A program made the translations under genes and the position numbers. A stretch of 64,000 nucleotides of DNA from Cenococcum geophilum 1.58 (Eukaryota; Ascomycota; Dothideomycetes; Gloniales; Gloniaceae): contig KV748234.1 in NCBI GenBank assembly GCA_001692895.1, positions 558,001-622,000 on the forward strand. Reading direction: 5' to 3'. Position 1 is the stretch's first letter. Each line of letters starts with the position of its first letter. Below are positions 11,327 through 22,879 of this stretch, piece after piece. The notes under the pieces are model-generated. The model did no database searches, was not told where the DNA came from, and saw only the letters and a program-made list of their open reading frames with translations.

Positions 11327-11422
11327 ATAAGCTAATATAAAAATATTCGTATAAGCTAATATAAAGATATCCGTATAAGCTAATATAAAGATATCCGTAT
11401 AAGCTAAGATAAAGATATTTAT
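11327..11422 (+). repeat. 24-bp tail repeat, four copies
   Basis: Units at 11327-11350, 11351-11374, 11375-11398 and 11399-11422. The middle two are identical (ATAAGCTAATATAAAGATAT then CCGT). Array length differs between the two duplicated units (2 versus 4). Confidence 0.8.
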
Positions 11423-11549
11423 ATATCTGCACTACAAAATAGCTTACTATTATATTATATACTACGCACCAAGAAGATTATACGCCGGCTAGAGTTAATA
11501 TTAATAAAAAGAACTCGATTAATATATTAAAACGGAAATGTACTATAAG

Positions 11550-11772
11550 TGTTAGACTTATAAGGGGATATCACGTAGCTACGGTTCGTAGATAGTATGA
11601 TGATTGTTATTCTTATTAATTGATTCTTAAAGAAAGGGGTGAGGAACTTAAGGTTCCTTACTACGCTAGTGCCGCGGCGGCACGTGACGGCAACTTGCCG
11701 CACGTAACGGTAACTTGCTATATATGGTGGTAATATGCCTTATATAGTAACTACTTGCCTTTATTCCCAATA
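11550..11772 (-). repeat. E1 LTR (3' LTR of minus-strand element)
   Basis: Starts TGTTAGACTTATAAGG and ends TTCCCAATA. It matches 17420-17642 with transition differences only in most places. Confidence 0.92.
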
Positions 11773-11979
11773 CTAGCAACTCTTTTTTTATAGTTGCTAT
11801 CTATATATATATACCGCTTAACTAGCATAGTAAATATTAATCCTCCTTACTTACTATTGCTATTATAATATAAGTCTCGCTATCCTAAAATTTACCTTTT
11901 AGTATATGGTGCTTTCTTATTTAGGAGTTATAGGTAGATATTATGTTTAGAGGGCCGTTAAGGCGCTAGTAGTAAGCGA

Positions 11980-12024
11980 GCTAATAGCGATTTTCTATCC
12001 CGGGGATAGAAAATCCTAATTAGC
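11980..12024. repeat. Conserved hairpin near E1 3' end
   Basis: GCTAATAGCGATTTTCTATC pairs with GATAGAAAATCCTAATTAGC around a short CCGGG centre. The same 45-nt structure lies at 60295-60339 in E2, again between the RNase H end and the 3' LTR. Confidence 0.8.
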
Positions 12025-15000
12025 TGGATTAAGTTAGGCTCCCCCTTTAAAAAAGTTTTGGCAAGAGAATCTAACTAATTAGACAACTTTAACCGCTAGT
12101 TGAAGTTCCTAGATATTTTAAGATCTTACGTAACTAAGAAATTTCTAGAGACTCCCTTTTAACCTAACCTTTAACTTATATATATAGAGTATTTATATTA
12201 ATAAATGTCTCTAGTGCCTTGTTTAGGTTCGCCTTTATTATTATATCTATTAGGTTATTTTGGCTATTAATCTATTAAATCTTAAAGAGTTCTTAACGCT
12301 TATAGGATTGCTAAAGTGCCATAATATTAATTATAAGGCGTTTCTCTTTTATAGTACTAAGCTTAACTAAATACTTATAGAGGGAATATAAGTTAGTACA
12401 CACAATTATAGGGATAACGGGAAGTTCGAGTTAATCTGTAATTATCTTTAGGGTAGTTCCAATTGTAATTGCTATATTAACTCCGCCAACCATTCTATAT
12501 ATCTCTAATGCTAAAACACTTTAGGTAATGCGCTTACTCTTAGTTAAGCTCTAATAGATAAGATTACTATAGATTATAAAGTTATTCTCTCCAGTAAATT
12601 CGTTTATAATAATAATTTTATATCCCAACTAAGAGCTAAAATCTTTATTATTTATAAATGATCTATTAATAAATATAAAGAGCTTAGCGGTAGGAAGATT
12701 AATAGGCACGTAAAGTAGTCCCTAATTAAGATAGTTTATTTACTAGAAAAGACGCTTATTTAGGGTAAGGATATTATCCTTAGTTGGTTCCTAGTATTAG
12801 GCGGCAATAGAGAGATTAAATAAAGCCTTAGGTTAATAGATAGAAGCAATATAAGCTCCGTAAGCACGTTACTCCATATATCCTTACTTTAGAGAATTAA
12901 CGTTAATAATGTTAATCTTCTTACCTTAACCCTTTTAGCGCAGAGTAATAAAATCCTTATTTAGGGAGAGGATGCATCTATTAAAGAGTAATGGTGTTGT
13001 TAAACTAAGCTTTTTCTTTAGCTTTGCTATAAGATTTGCCTTTACTAGCTCGTCTTCTTTAAGAGCTAAAAATTGGTCGTCTCCTAAGATAATTGTATTA
13101 TTAGTTTGCATGCCAACAATTCCAAATAGAGTTCCTGTAGTTATAATAAGGAAGTAGGGATTAAATATAGAAGTAGTTATTAAAAGCTTCTCTTTATAGT
13201 GCTTGCTATAGGTAGCCTACTAGTGAGTTCCTACCTCTATAATTCTATATAATGGCTTAAGCATAACCATAATCATATCTTTAGGATACTAGTGGCGAAT
13301 TTACTCCAGAAGGTATGCTAATATTAAGCGCTAAAGGTACGTCTCTAATTGGGTGTAGGCTTAAGTAATATCTTATAAATAAACCGCCATTCTATTCTTT
13401 ATTAAGGAGGGAGCTAGCGTAATAATAACTCGCTAACTAGCTTGTTAAATTATAGGAGATTATATAAGAATTACCTCCTTACTATTATTATTGTAACCTT
13501 AGATAATAAGTCTTAATTTCTTAAATAGGGCGTTAGTAGCTTTACCTTTAATCTTATTAACCATTCTTAACTTAAAGATATAAACTTTATCGAACTTAGT
13601 AGGGTCATACTTCTTAAATTTAAAGACTCCTCTTATAATAAGACCGTTAATTTCCTGCTTATTAGATGCTTGGAAAGGAGCTCCTAAAGTTATAATACGG
13701 CCTTCCTTTTAGAGCTGTTTTGCGAGCTTAAAGTTAGCCTTCTCTTTAGCTATTATAAAGGCCATTAATAACTTATCTCCACTTTTAATAGTAGTAACGA
13801 ATTGCTCTTTAAAATTAATAAGGTGTTAGCGATTTTGTAATCCTTTTAGGCGACCTCTACCGCGTTATAGTTGCGGTATATCTACTACAATTATATTAGA
13901 ATTATAGTCTCCTTCTAGAGTACGTTAATTGTGGTTCTCCTTTAGGGTATCCTCTAGGGTATCCTCTAGGGCATCCTCTAGGGTATTCTATAAAGGCTCG
14001 GAACTATTATTCCTATAGTAGGGCTTAATAATGGTTAAGCGGAATTAAGTGGGTCTATAGGGCATCTAAAGAGTATAAGTTTAACTATTACTTGTAATGA
14101 GTTTATATAGGCCTAACTATCCTCCCTTCTTACGCTATACCCGTACTTTAGATTAAAGTGGCAAATTAAGCGTAGTTAAGATGTTTAGGCCATTTCTTAT
14201 TCCTAATACGTTATTAACCTAGCGCGTAGCGTAGAGACGTTATACCTCTTTTGTTGCTTTGCGGATAGCCTTAGCTTATTACATAATAGAGGGAAATAGT
14301 AGAGAATTGTTAGTTATTTAAGGGTAGGTACTAAAGACTAGTAACGTAGGTACGAGCCTATTTAGACTAGCGGAATCGTTAATAGCCTTAACAGCCATCT
14401 ATAAAATAAGCTTTTTGCTAGCGTTCTCTAGTTCTAAAGAAATAATCTTATACGCTTAGCGTAATGGCGCGTAATATTATTCTACTTTTCTAATACTATT
14501 ATGCGCCTTAATAGGGACTTCCTTAACCTGAATTGCTATTACCTTTATCTATTATTAGAACTCTATAGATAAGAAGTTCTTTTTTACGTTATAGACGATT
14601 TAATTAGGGGGTCCTAGGTAGATATTAATCTAGTATAACTAAAGGGTATCCTATGCGTTCTTAGCTAATATATCCTTTAAGAATTATGCGGCTTAGAAGG
14701 AGGTTAAGAAGTTAATAACTTAGAGTACTGGCTTGCTACTAAGATATATAACGTTAACAATAATATAGAAGTTAAAGTTGTAGTTATCTTTAAGGGTAAA
14801 CTTAAATCGGCTAGGGGACTTCTGGTTTATTTAGTAGTAATAATAGTACTTTATAAGATACTTAATTGCCTTAACCTTAACTTTATAGCCTACTTACTAA
14901 AGAACCCTAAGTAATTAATAAATAGATAGGTGGCTAAAATAATGGTATAGTTGGCGTAATTCTAACTTAGTTAAGTGGCTTTAAGTAATACTCTTTTTTA

Positions 15001-17419
15001 GTTAATAAAGGAGTAACTAGGGGTAACCCTACTTGCGTATAACAGGTACCTAATTGTCTCCCTAAATAAGTATATTCTTAAGGTTATTAAGCCTAACGCC
15101 TAATTTATTTATATCTTTAATGTAAAATAGAAATAGAGTATTTGTAGGAATAATATAGAAACTAATATACCCTAAGGGGGTTTAAACCCTAATTGTGCTA
15201 AAAGAGATTATAGTACCTTTACCAAAACGAATTATATATTGGCCTGCCGTTAAATAGTTAATCTAAATAAAGTTATTAAGCTGCTAAAGGGCTCGAACTT
15301 AAGGTTCTCCTACTATAGATACTCCTGCGGCTCTAATATCTGGCATAATACTATAGAAGATATTCGCTGAGTATCTATTGTTAAAGGAGAACGCGGAGCT
15401 CTCCTTTAGCTTATTAAAGATATCTAACTTCGTGATAGAATAGAGCGTAGATTGGTTATTAAGAACAGTAACGGTTTATATGCTATCTACCTTACTATAC
15501 TTAGTAAAGTATTAGTTAGGAGAGTAGTTCTTAATTTCTATATCTATAAGGAGCTGTTTGGTCTTATTAACCTTACCCTTAAGATCTTTTACGCCTTTAT
15601 ATTAAACTAGGAAGCTTTAGAAGTAGGCTATAGTGACCTTATAATTTCTAACGTTTTTTATACTCTAACGGAACTTATTATATGCCTCTTTTTGCTTATT
15701 AAGGGAGTATCTAGTTAACTAGCAATTTGGTTTCTTATAAACGTAGCACTTTTTTTAGCAATTACTTTAAAATAAACCTCTATAAGGACCTCCATAATTA
15801 CCTTATAGTTAACATTAATTATACCCTTTACCGTATTCCCTACCACGGCCGCTATATATTTAATTAGTCTAGTTATAATTATATTAGTTGGGAATGCTTA
15901 GTTAGGTAGGGCTTTTGGTATAGAGCTATTAAGATTCTTGTGTTTATATTATAGTACCTATAGCGGAGTGTAGCTTAGCATATACTCCTTTAAACGTATT
16001 TATAGGTTTATATAGCGCTAAGTTATACTTAGGAACGCTATAGTATGCTAAGATAACCTGGTCCCTTAGGCTGTTTTTATTTTAGTAAGTTTTAGTAAGG
16101 CTATATTAGATTTTCTAGAGTTTATTAAAGAGTAGTTAAAGGCACTCTAAATAAGTCTTTATTAGGTTAGAAGTAATAACTCTCTAGAACATAGTCTCTT
16201 ACTATTTAGATATATAAAGTTAGTAATTCTTATTAGTTTTAAAGTGGGCTCTAGTAAGCTAAAGTATTATATTAAAGTTATAGTTTTTACCCGTAATATG
16301 GTTATAATAGAATATTACCGCCTATTTCTTTAATATAATAGAGAAAGCGTAATAGTACTAGTGGCGTTAAATTCTAACCTTATTGCAACAGTTATAAAAG
16401 ACCTATAGTTTTACTCTAAGTATGTTATATAGTTCTTCTCTAAACTTCTTCTCTTCGTCTGAATATACCTTTATTAGATTCGTGACTTCTTATAGTAAAG
16501 GCTTACCGGTTAGCTAGAGTAGAGGAGGTAAAGGTAGAGCAACTCTAAGTGGGAGAGTACCTCTAGGTGGGAGAGTAGCTCTAGGTAGGGGGTTAGCGTT
16601 CTAGGGGTTTTAATATAAATTAAAGTTGCCTTCTAAAGAATATGGGTTATTTTTAGGTTTCTGTAGTTAACGTATAATTTTAGCTTCCGTCTATATTAGT
16701 TCTTCTATACTAGTAATAATAGCCTAAATATTGCTAGTAATTAGGTTACCGTTTTTAGTAATATATACCCTATTCCTATAAAGGAAGTCTTAAAAGTCCT
16801 AAATAATATTAACGTTGCTAAGTGCCTAGGTATTAGCAGTCTATTCTATAAAATCCTCCCTAAAATACTTCTATAGTTATAAGTCGGCGTAGTATTTATT
16901 TTGGTAGAATATAATATAGTGTAGAAGAAAGCCGTTAACTTATTTTACGGTATAAGTTATTATATTAAAGGCGAATTTATCCTAATCTTTATTAATAAGT
17001 TTCGCGTACTTAGCTACCCCTAGTAGTAAGGAGTCTTTCTAGTTATTTAAAGTAGGCGTAGCCATGTTTTTGGAGGGAGGGAAGTGTTATTAGTATAGGG
17101 ATTATTGTTTAGTACGCGTTTGTAATATATATTTGCGGTTATAGGGCTTAGGACTAGTTCTAGCCTTAAATTATAAAGACTTATAAAGCGTATTATTCTA
17201 TATAATAGACGCAAGAATCTATAATCTTAAAAAGGCTTAGGACTAGTTTTAGCCTTTAGATTCTTAGATTTATAGAAGAGTTTTATTTAAGGTTTAGGAC
17301 CAGTTCTAACCTTAAAAGACAGCTTTCTCTAGCATAAGTAGCACTGGTATAGTGGCTTATCTCTTCTTAGTAATACCTAGCTGCTCTATAGTATAATAGT
17401 AAAGTTAACCACTAATTAG

Positions 17420-17642
17420 TATTGGACTTATAAGGGAATATTATATAGCTACGGTTTATAGATAGTATAATAATTATTATTCTTATTAATTAATTCTTAA
17501 AGAAAGGGGTAAGGAACTTAAGGTTCCTTACCACGCTAGTGCCGCGGCGGTATGTGACGGCAACTTGCCGCACGTAACGGCAACTTGCCACATGTGGTGG
17601 CAATATGCCTTATATAGTGACCACTTGCCTTTATTCCCAACA
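17420..17642 (-). repeat. E1 LTR (5' LTR of minus-strand element)
   Basis: Starts TATTGGACTTATAAGG (terminal TG mutated to TA) and ends TTCCCAACA. The adjoining internal sequence CTAATTAGTGGTTAAC (minus strand) also follows the 5' LTR of E2. Confidence 0.92.
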
Positions 17643-20600
17643 ATAAGCCTAAGTATTTAAAAGTCCTCCAGCATATTATCTATAGCCTTATTAAATCTGT
17701 CCTTATAAAGGTTATATAGTAAACCGCTAATATAAGACATCTGTATATTAAAATTAGTAATACCGCCCTATAAGAGCCGCTCTAATCTAAGTTAAAAAAT
17801 AGTAGGTACCTTAAACCTAACGTTCCGTACCGCTAACGTATAATAAAAATATATCCGCAATTAAAACAATAGATTACTGTTACTCTTAGCATTTATTAAG
17901 CAACTTATATACTAACTATTATATATATTAGCAGAGGTATAGGTGTAATATTAGGACAATAAACCATATAAATATATTTTATAGCTTCTCCTAGTACCTC
18001 TATATTCTTATTGGTATTACTAAAGCTATATATAAGGGGATTAAATGGCAAACCGGCTACAGTTAATAGAAAGGCGTTAAATGTATTTACGCCGTCCTTT
18101 ACAAGTTTCTTATATCCGCGCTATAAAAGTAAAGGAGCCTTAAAATCCGCTAAGCGCCGCGTATATTATATAATTAAATCCTTTCTAATTTAATCTACAA
18201 GATAGCGGATATCTAGCGCTGGAGACTTAGTCGTATATTTACTATTTATACGTTTACTAAATATACGCTTAAAAATATTGCGGAGCGCGTTAGTGTAACA
18301 TATTATAAGAATACTCTATTTAAATAGCTTGTCTATACCAAATATTGAATTCCCACGCGTCTAGATTAACTTCTTAAGTTAAAGATTTAGCAGTTAATTA
18401 AGGCGATTTGTCTTAAAGAAGCTATCTAGCCGCCCTTAGAGGTTAACTAAACTATTAATAAAAATAGCCCGTTAAAGTACTAGATTATAAGCGCTTGTTC
18501 TAACTAGTCGCTATAGGATTAGTATATTATATATATAGTTTTTTAATAAGCTTCTAGCAAAATATAAGTAAAGGCGGGGGATTACACGCTTTAGTAGTCC
18601 GATATCTATATACTTAATGGCGTATTTTAAAAGCTTATAAGTATTAATAACTTATAGAAACCAGATATAATTAAAGAACTCTATATTATAGTTATTAGCG
18701 GCGGAGCTTAATATACCCGTAGAGAACGACGTTGCTACTAGCTAATGTGCGTTAGTAGGTGGCTCTAAATAATTAAACGTGCGCTAATTTGCATCGCGGC
18801 ATATATCTCTTAAAAAAGCCGCTGTGCGGATATCCTTAATATGCTCTAGAAATTGCTGCGGAGATAGGTTTTGTATATATCGCTCAGCCTTACTATTTAC
18901 CTTAATATTATACTTACCGTAAATATAGAGTAGGAATAACGCAATAACACAAGCGTTAAAGCTTTAGAGGATTAGCTCTTCTATATAATAAAATAGGGCC
19001 TTTTCCCTAGGAATATTACGCCGTTCTAGGTAGTTTATATAGGTATAAAGCGCTAAAAACTGCTGCGCGGCTTCCTTACCCCTATAAAATGTACGCATAA
19101 CCATATACAGGAAGTTCAATTATATATACTACAGCCCTAAAATAGGCAACACCCACTTATAGCTATTATACGCACCTTCTGCCTTAACCCGCTCCTCTTT
19201 ATATAATTAAATAAGCTTTACAGTTTTCTAATCTCCGTATACTAGGAAAAGCCGGTTATTAAAAGCAGTTTCGTAATTATACTATAGTTATTCTAGGAAA
19301 ATATTCTCTATTACGCGATAGTTGCCGTTAATAGAAGCCTCGCTATTTAAAATAGGTCCTAGAGTTATATACTCTGTCCTTTTATAAGGGAGAATATTAA
19401 CTACTGGTATATATGGATATTTAATATCCGCGTTAGAGTTAAATATGTTATTAACCGTAGTAGAATATACGTATCGAATGGCGTCTGTAATAAAACTTAT
19501 AGATATCCGCTTCTAGAGGTTATTAAACCTATTCCTAGCTATATTAACAACCTTATCTAGCTTAAGTTAACGGGTGTTGTTCAGCATTAACTACTTAAGA
19601 CACCCTTTAGGTATGCAGACTCCGCGTAAAATCTTTCCTATAGTATACAAATTAAACTTACTAATCTCGCTAATAACCTAATATTAAGTCTTTTAGCAAT
19701 AGTCAAAGTTATTATAAATAATGCAGATATTATTATAAATAGATAAAAACTTAATTAGTTTCTTAAGGGTTATTAGCGTTAAAAGGGCTATTAAAATTAA
19801 TAGAACCTTCTTTAAAATATTTAGCTAGCCTAAGCTTTTTAGTATTAAGAGTTTTATAACTGTTAATTAGACTAAGGCTATATAGAAAAGACAGCATACG
19901 GCGCTTTATACTAAGCGCCTAAAGATATAGACTAAGTAAACGGGTAAAACTATTTACGGAGTTCTAGGCAAACCCTAAGAGGAATATAAAGGTAACTATA
20001 ACTATACGTCCGCCGTGCGGATCCTAACTACATTCCTCTTTATTTAGTGCGGATATCCCCTTAATAAGCTAGAATAGTAGCGGACCGTGCTACTAAATAA
20101 ACTTAGCCGTATTTTTAAGGTTAATATCCTAAAACTTTATATCTAGAGTCCATGTATTAAAGGGGCCGTGTTATAATTATAGTTAGTAAAGTTCTTTCCG
20201 GATACAGCGGGTAGTATAGGTTACTAGCGTTATATAAATATTAGCCCTATTAATAAGCTCTTCTTATATTTTCTTTTCCTCTAGTAAAGTAATAAGTAGG
20301 TCCCCTACTTTCTTCTTTTTTCTATTGCCTCTATACCCGTTCTTACTTTCTAAATACTTAAAGATTAGTTTATAAAAAGACCAGCCCCATTAATATAGAA
20401 GGTCCTTTATAATGTTAACCTTCTCTTTCTTTAATGTCTTTATCCGACTAGTAGATAGAATATCCGCTAGAATATCCGCTAGAATATCCGCTAGAATATC
20501 CGCTGGCTGTATAGAGGGCTAGCGGCGTAGATGTAAGCGTTCAGCGCTAGTATTTACTACGCGGCTTAGCAGTGTAGAGGTAGAATTAGGGCCTCTACGG

Positions 20601-20650
20601 CAACAAATTCCTCTTAACGTCGCGCGTGTATAAGGAGCTGAAGATCTCAT
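17643..20650 (-). pseudogene. DUF6589-like fungal protein gene, RIP-degraded
   Basis: A minus-strand frame starts MRSSAPYTRATLRG at 20650. It passes through a repeated ADIL tract (four 12-bp repeats, 20457-20504) into a long domain with segments such as LNFLYMVMRTFYRGKE (~19100), RTFNYLEPPTNAH (~18760) and RGNSIFGIDKLFK (~18330-18350). These recall the fungal DUF6589 family, whose members keep a FHxQMxxxxMLMRTxxG-type segment and an NSxFG-type segment near the end. The function of that family is not established. Stops are mostly RIP-type. The 3' end is cut by Copia element E1 (junction at 17642/17643); 11436-11549 may hold the remainder. The family assignment is from memory of its sequence pattern. 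Confidence 0.5.
20457..20504. repeat. 12-bp tandem repeat x4
   Basis: Four perfect copies of AGAATATCCGCT. On the minus strand they encode Leu-Ala-Asp-Ile repeats near the N-terminus of the DUF6589-like protein. In-frame length suggests the repeat arose while the gene was coding. Confidence 0.88.
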
Positions 20651-20799
20651 AACTTATAGAGTAGGCTTTTCTCCATAATTTAGTGTAATTTTTATGTTAA
20701 CAGGTATTGTGGGAGGGTAGATTAATTTTGTTAAAGTTAATAAGGTCTTCTTATATAAGCCGTGTTTAGGTTTTCTATAAATCTCGCCAAAGTGCCTTA
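20651..20799. other. Upstream region of the DUF6589-like gene
   Basis: Short interval between the start codon at 20650 and the foldback element. No distinct promoter motif is recognised. Confidence 0.4.
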
Positions 20800-21872
20800 G
20801 GAGTTCTCCCCCCTCCGTGTACGTTTCCACTTAATGCACGGTCTTTCCTTACTAAAATTTGCCCAAATATACCTTTTTATACCACCTATAACTTAATAAC
20901 CTTTTAATAGAATTTTATAAAANTTTAAATATAGCTTATTAAATACTAAAATAATAATTTTATATAAAAATATTATAAAATATTATAAAATATATATACT
21001 TAAAATTAGGTTAAAAAAGTACTTTTTTAATAAGACTTAATATAATTAATATTATTATTAATAAAGCTATTATATAGTTAGATTTTATATATATTTGTAT
21101 TTATTATATAAATAAGTGTTTTTAATATTTATATAGTTTATAAATTATATATTAAGTAAATTATATTAAATTTTAATATAGTTAAAATATATATATTTAT
21201 ATTATAAATAAAGTTTTTATATAATAAATTAAAGCCATAAAATACTTTACTATAAGTAAAATTAAGTATAAAAAATATAATTAAGATTATTATTATATCT
21301 AATATAAAAATTGAATTTTTTTAGTATAGATAAAAAGTAAGCTTCTTTATTTTATACTATAACCAACAATATTTTAAACTTTTTATTTTATAAATGCTTT
21401 TACCTTTTATATAATAAGCTATATTAAAATTTTTATATTAATTGCTATTATAGTGATTAAGGTATAAGCATTTTAAAAAAATTCTATAAAAAAATTTCCA
21501 GAACTATATACAAGCTAACTATATATATAAGCCGGTTACCTATATATTAAAAAAGCTTATTTATATTATAAATATAGATATATATAAAATCTAGCTATAT
21601 AATGGCCTTATTAATAATAATATTATTATTATTAAGATTTATTAAAAAAGTACTTTTTTAACCTAACTTTAAGTATATATATTTTATAATATATTATAAT
21701 AGTTTTATATAGAATTATAGTTTTAGTATTTGATAAGCTATATTTAAATTTTTATAAAATTCTATTTAAAGGTTATTAAGTTATAGGTGGTATAAAAAGG
21801 TATATTTGGGCAAATTTTGGTAAGGAAAGACCGTGCATTGAGTGGGAACGTGCACGGAGGGGGGAGAACCCG
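20800..21872. mobile_element. Foldback/MITE-like element with ~350-bp inverted arms
   Basis: The left end GGAGTTCTCCCCCCTCCGTG pairs with the right end CACGGAGGGGGGAGAACCCG, and complementarity continues through GCACGGTCTTTCC, TTTGCCCAAATATACC and a second block containing AAAAAAGTACTTTTTT (~21010 and ~21650). TA lies on both outer sides (20798-20799, 21873-21874), which suggests a Tc1/mariner-type duplication, though the outermost bases are not perfectly paired. The centre is extremely AT-rich with no coding. One ambiguous base is at 20923. Such long arms could form a cruciform or hairpin. Confidence 0.7.
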
Positions 21873-21874
21873 TA

Positions 21875-22419
21875 GACCAAGAAAACGATTACCGTCCTAA
21901 ATTAGCTTAGCGGACGGTGCGGATATTTCTATATCCGCAATCGATTTCTTAGTCTAAGCTTCTAAGGTAAGATTTAGATTAGGTAGCTCGGCTAATTAGT
22001 AGAGGCTTATATAATGTAGAGTTGTTTAACTTATTCGACTTAGGGGTATTTTTAACCACAAGGGGACTAGAAGCAGTAAAGCTACAACGCCTATAGATTA
22101 CTAAGTAGCTTAATTAAGGCGTAGATTATAGAGATAATAAGGAGGAAGTAGAGGAAGAAGCTCTACTACTTGCTAGTAGGTAAAATATAAGGTGTATTAC
22201 ATTGCCCCGTGTTAATAAAAAGGTAAATATTATAATAGATAAGTTTATATACGTGACGGGGATTTTAGGAAAAAGTGTACTATTTATAATAGGTATCCTA
22301 GGGGTTTCCTGTGCTTGGCGTGTTAGTAGCTAACCGGATTTAAGCCAAATATCTAAATATCCTTAACTTCTACCAGAAGCTTTAAAATCTATCCTTTTTT
22401 ACCACCTATACAGCGAGCT
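21875..22419. other. Intervening DNA, no gene recognised
   Basis: Moderately RIP-mutated sequence with no identifiable domain. It contains one ATATCCGC pair in opposite orientation (21919-21926, 21931-21938). Confidence 0.4.
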
Positions 22420-22650
22420 GTTAGCGCGCTATAGACTAACTATAAACTGACTATTATAACTCCTTATCTTAGTAAGCGACTTAGACGGCAAATAAGATAG
22501 TAAATCTCGCTAATACTTAACTAGTATAGCTTTACTAGACCCTTACTAGTGTAATGAAATTAGGTTTAGTTAGGATTACTTAATAATACTGTCTTATTTG
22601 CCGTCTAAGGGCCTTTGGTACAAAAATATAAGAGGGTTAACTTATTAATA
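22420..22650 (-). repeat. Old RIP-mutated copy of the hAT right end
   Basis: In the plus direction, TAAGCGACTTAGACGGC and flanks match the reverse complement of the right end of the 35-kb element (about 36900-37150), including a 130-bp module whose ends are inverted (CTTAGACGGC...GCCGTCTAAG, 22480-22609). The outermost 21-bp repeat is not recognisable. The copy differs from the right end mainly by C-to-T and G-to-A changes, so it is an older resident of the same family. Confidence 0.65.
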
Positions 22651-22879
22651 GAACGCGATACTGCTAAAGAGTAATATATCTCTACTAGTTAACCACTATA
22701 AAAGGTAATTAATTGTATTTTAAGGGCCGCTTTATTTATCTATATACTTATTTATACATTTTAACTAATATAAAGTTTAAAAATTAGGGGTTAAAGTTTT
22801 TTAACGCGTCTTGTTAGGTTAACTTATCTGCAAATTCTCTCTTAATACCTTAAAGCAAGCGGTATTACTAACGTTAACA

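Larger units (their letters stand above)
9458..11435 (+). repeat. Tandem duplication, unit 2 (~2.0 kb)
   Basis: Collinear with 7309-9457 but lacks the solo LTR and has four copies of the 24-bp tail repeat where unit 1 has two. It adjoins unit 1 directly, making a head-to-tail pair. Confidence 0.85.
11545..17647 (-). mobile_element. Copia-type LTR retrotransposon E1 (6,093 bp)
   Basis: Two 223-bp LTRs (11550-11772, 17420-17642) flanked by the 5-bp duplication ATAAG (11545-11549, 17643-17647). Coding sense is the minus strand: around 12185-13310 the reverse complement matches the RT/RNase H end of element E2 (54655-60691), for example the KPLYG-type region near 13240-13265. All coding is destroyed by RIP-type stops. 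A 45-nt hairpin at 11980-12024 is conserved in E2. The LTRs contain several palindromic GGCAAGTTGCC words; E1 has one more copy of a 20-bp unit than E2, which explains its longer LTR. It sits at the 3' side of the DUF6589-like gene. Confidence 0.93.
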
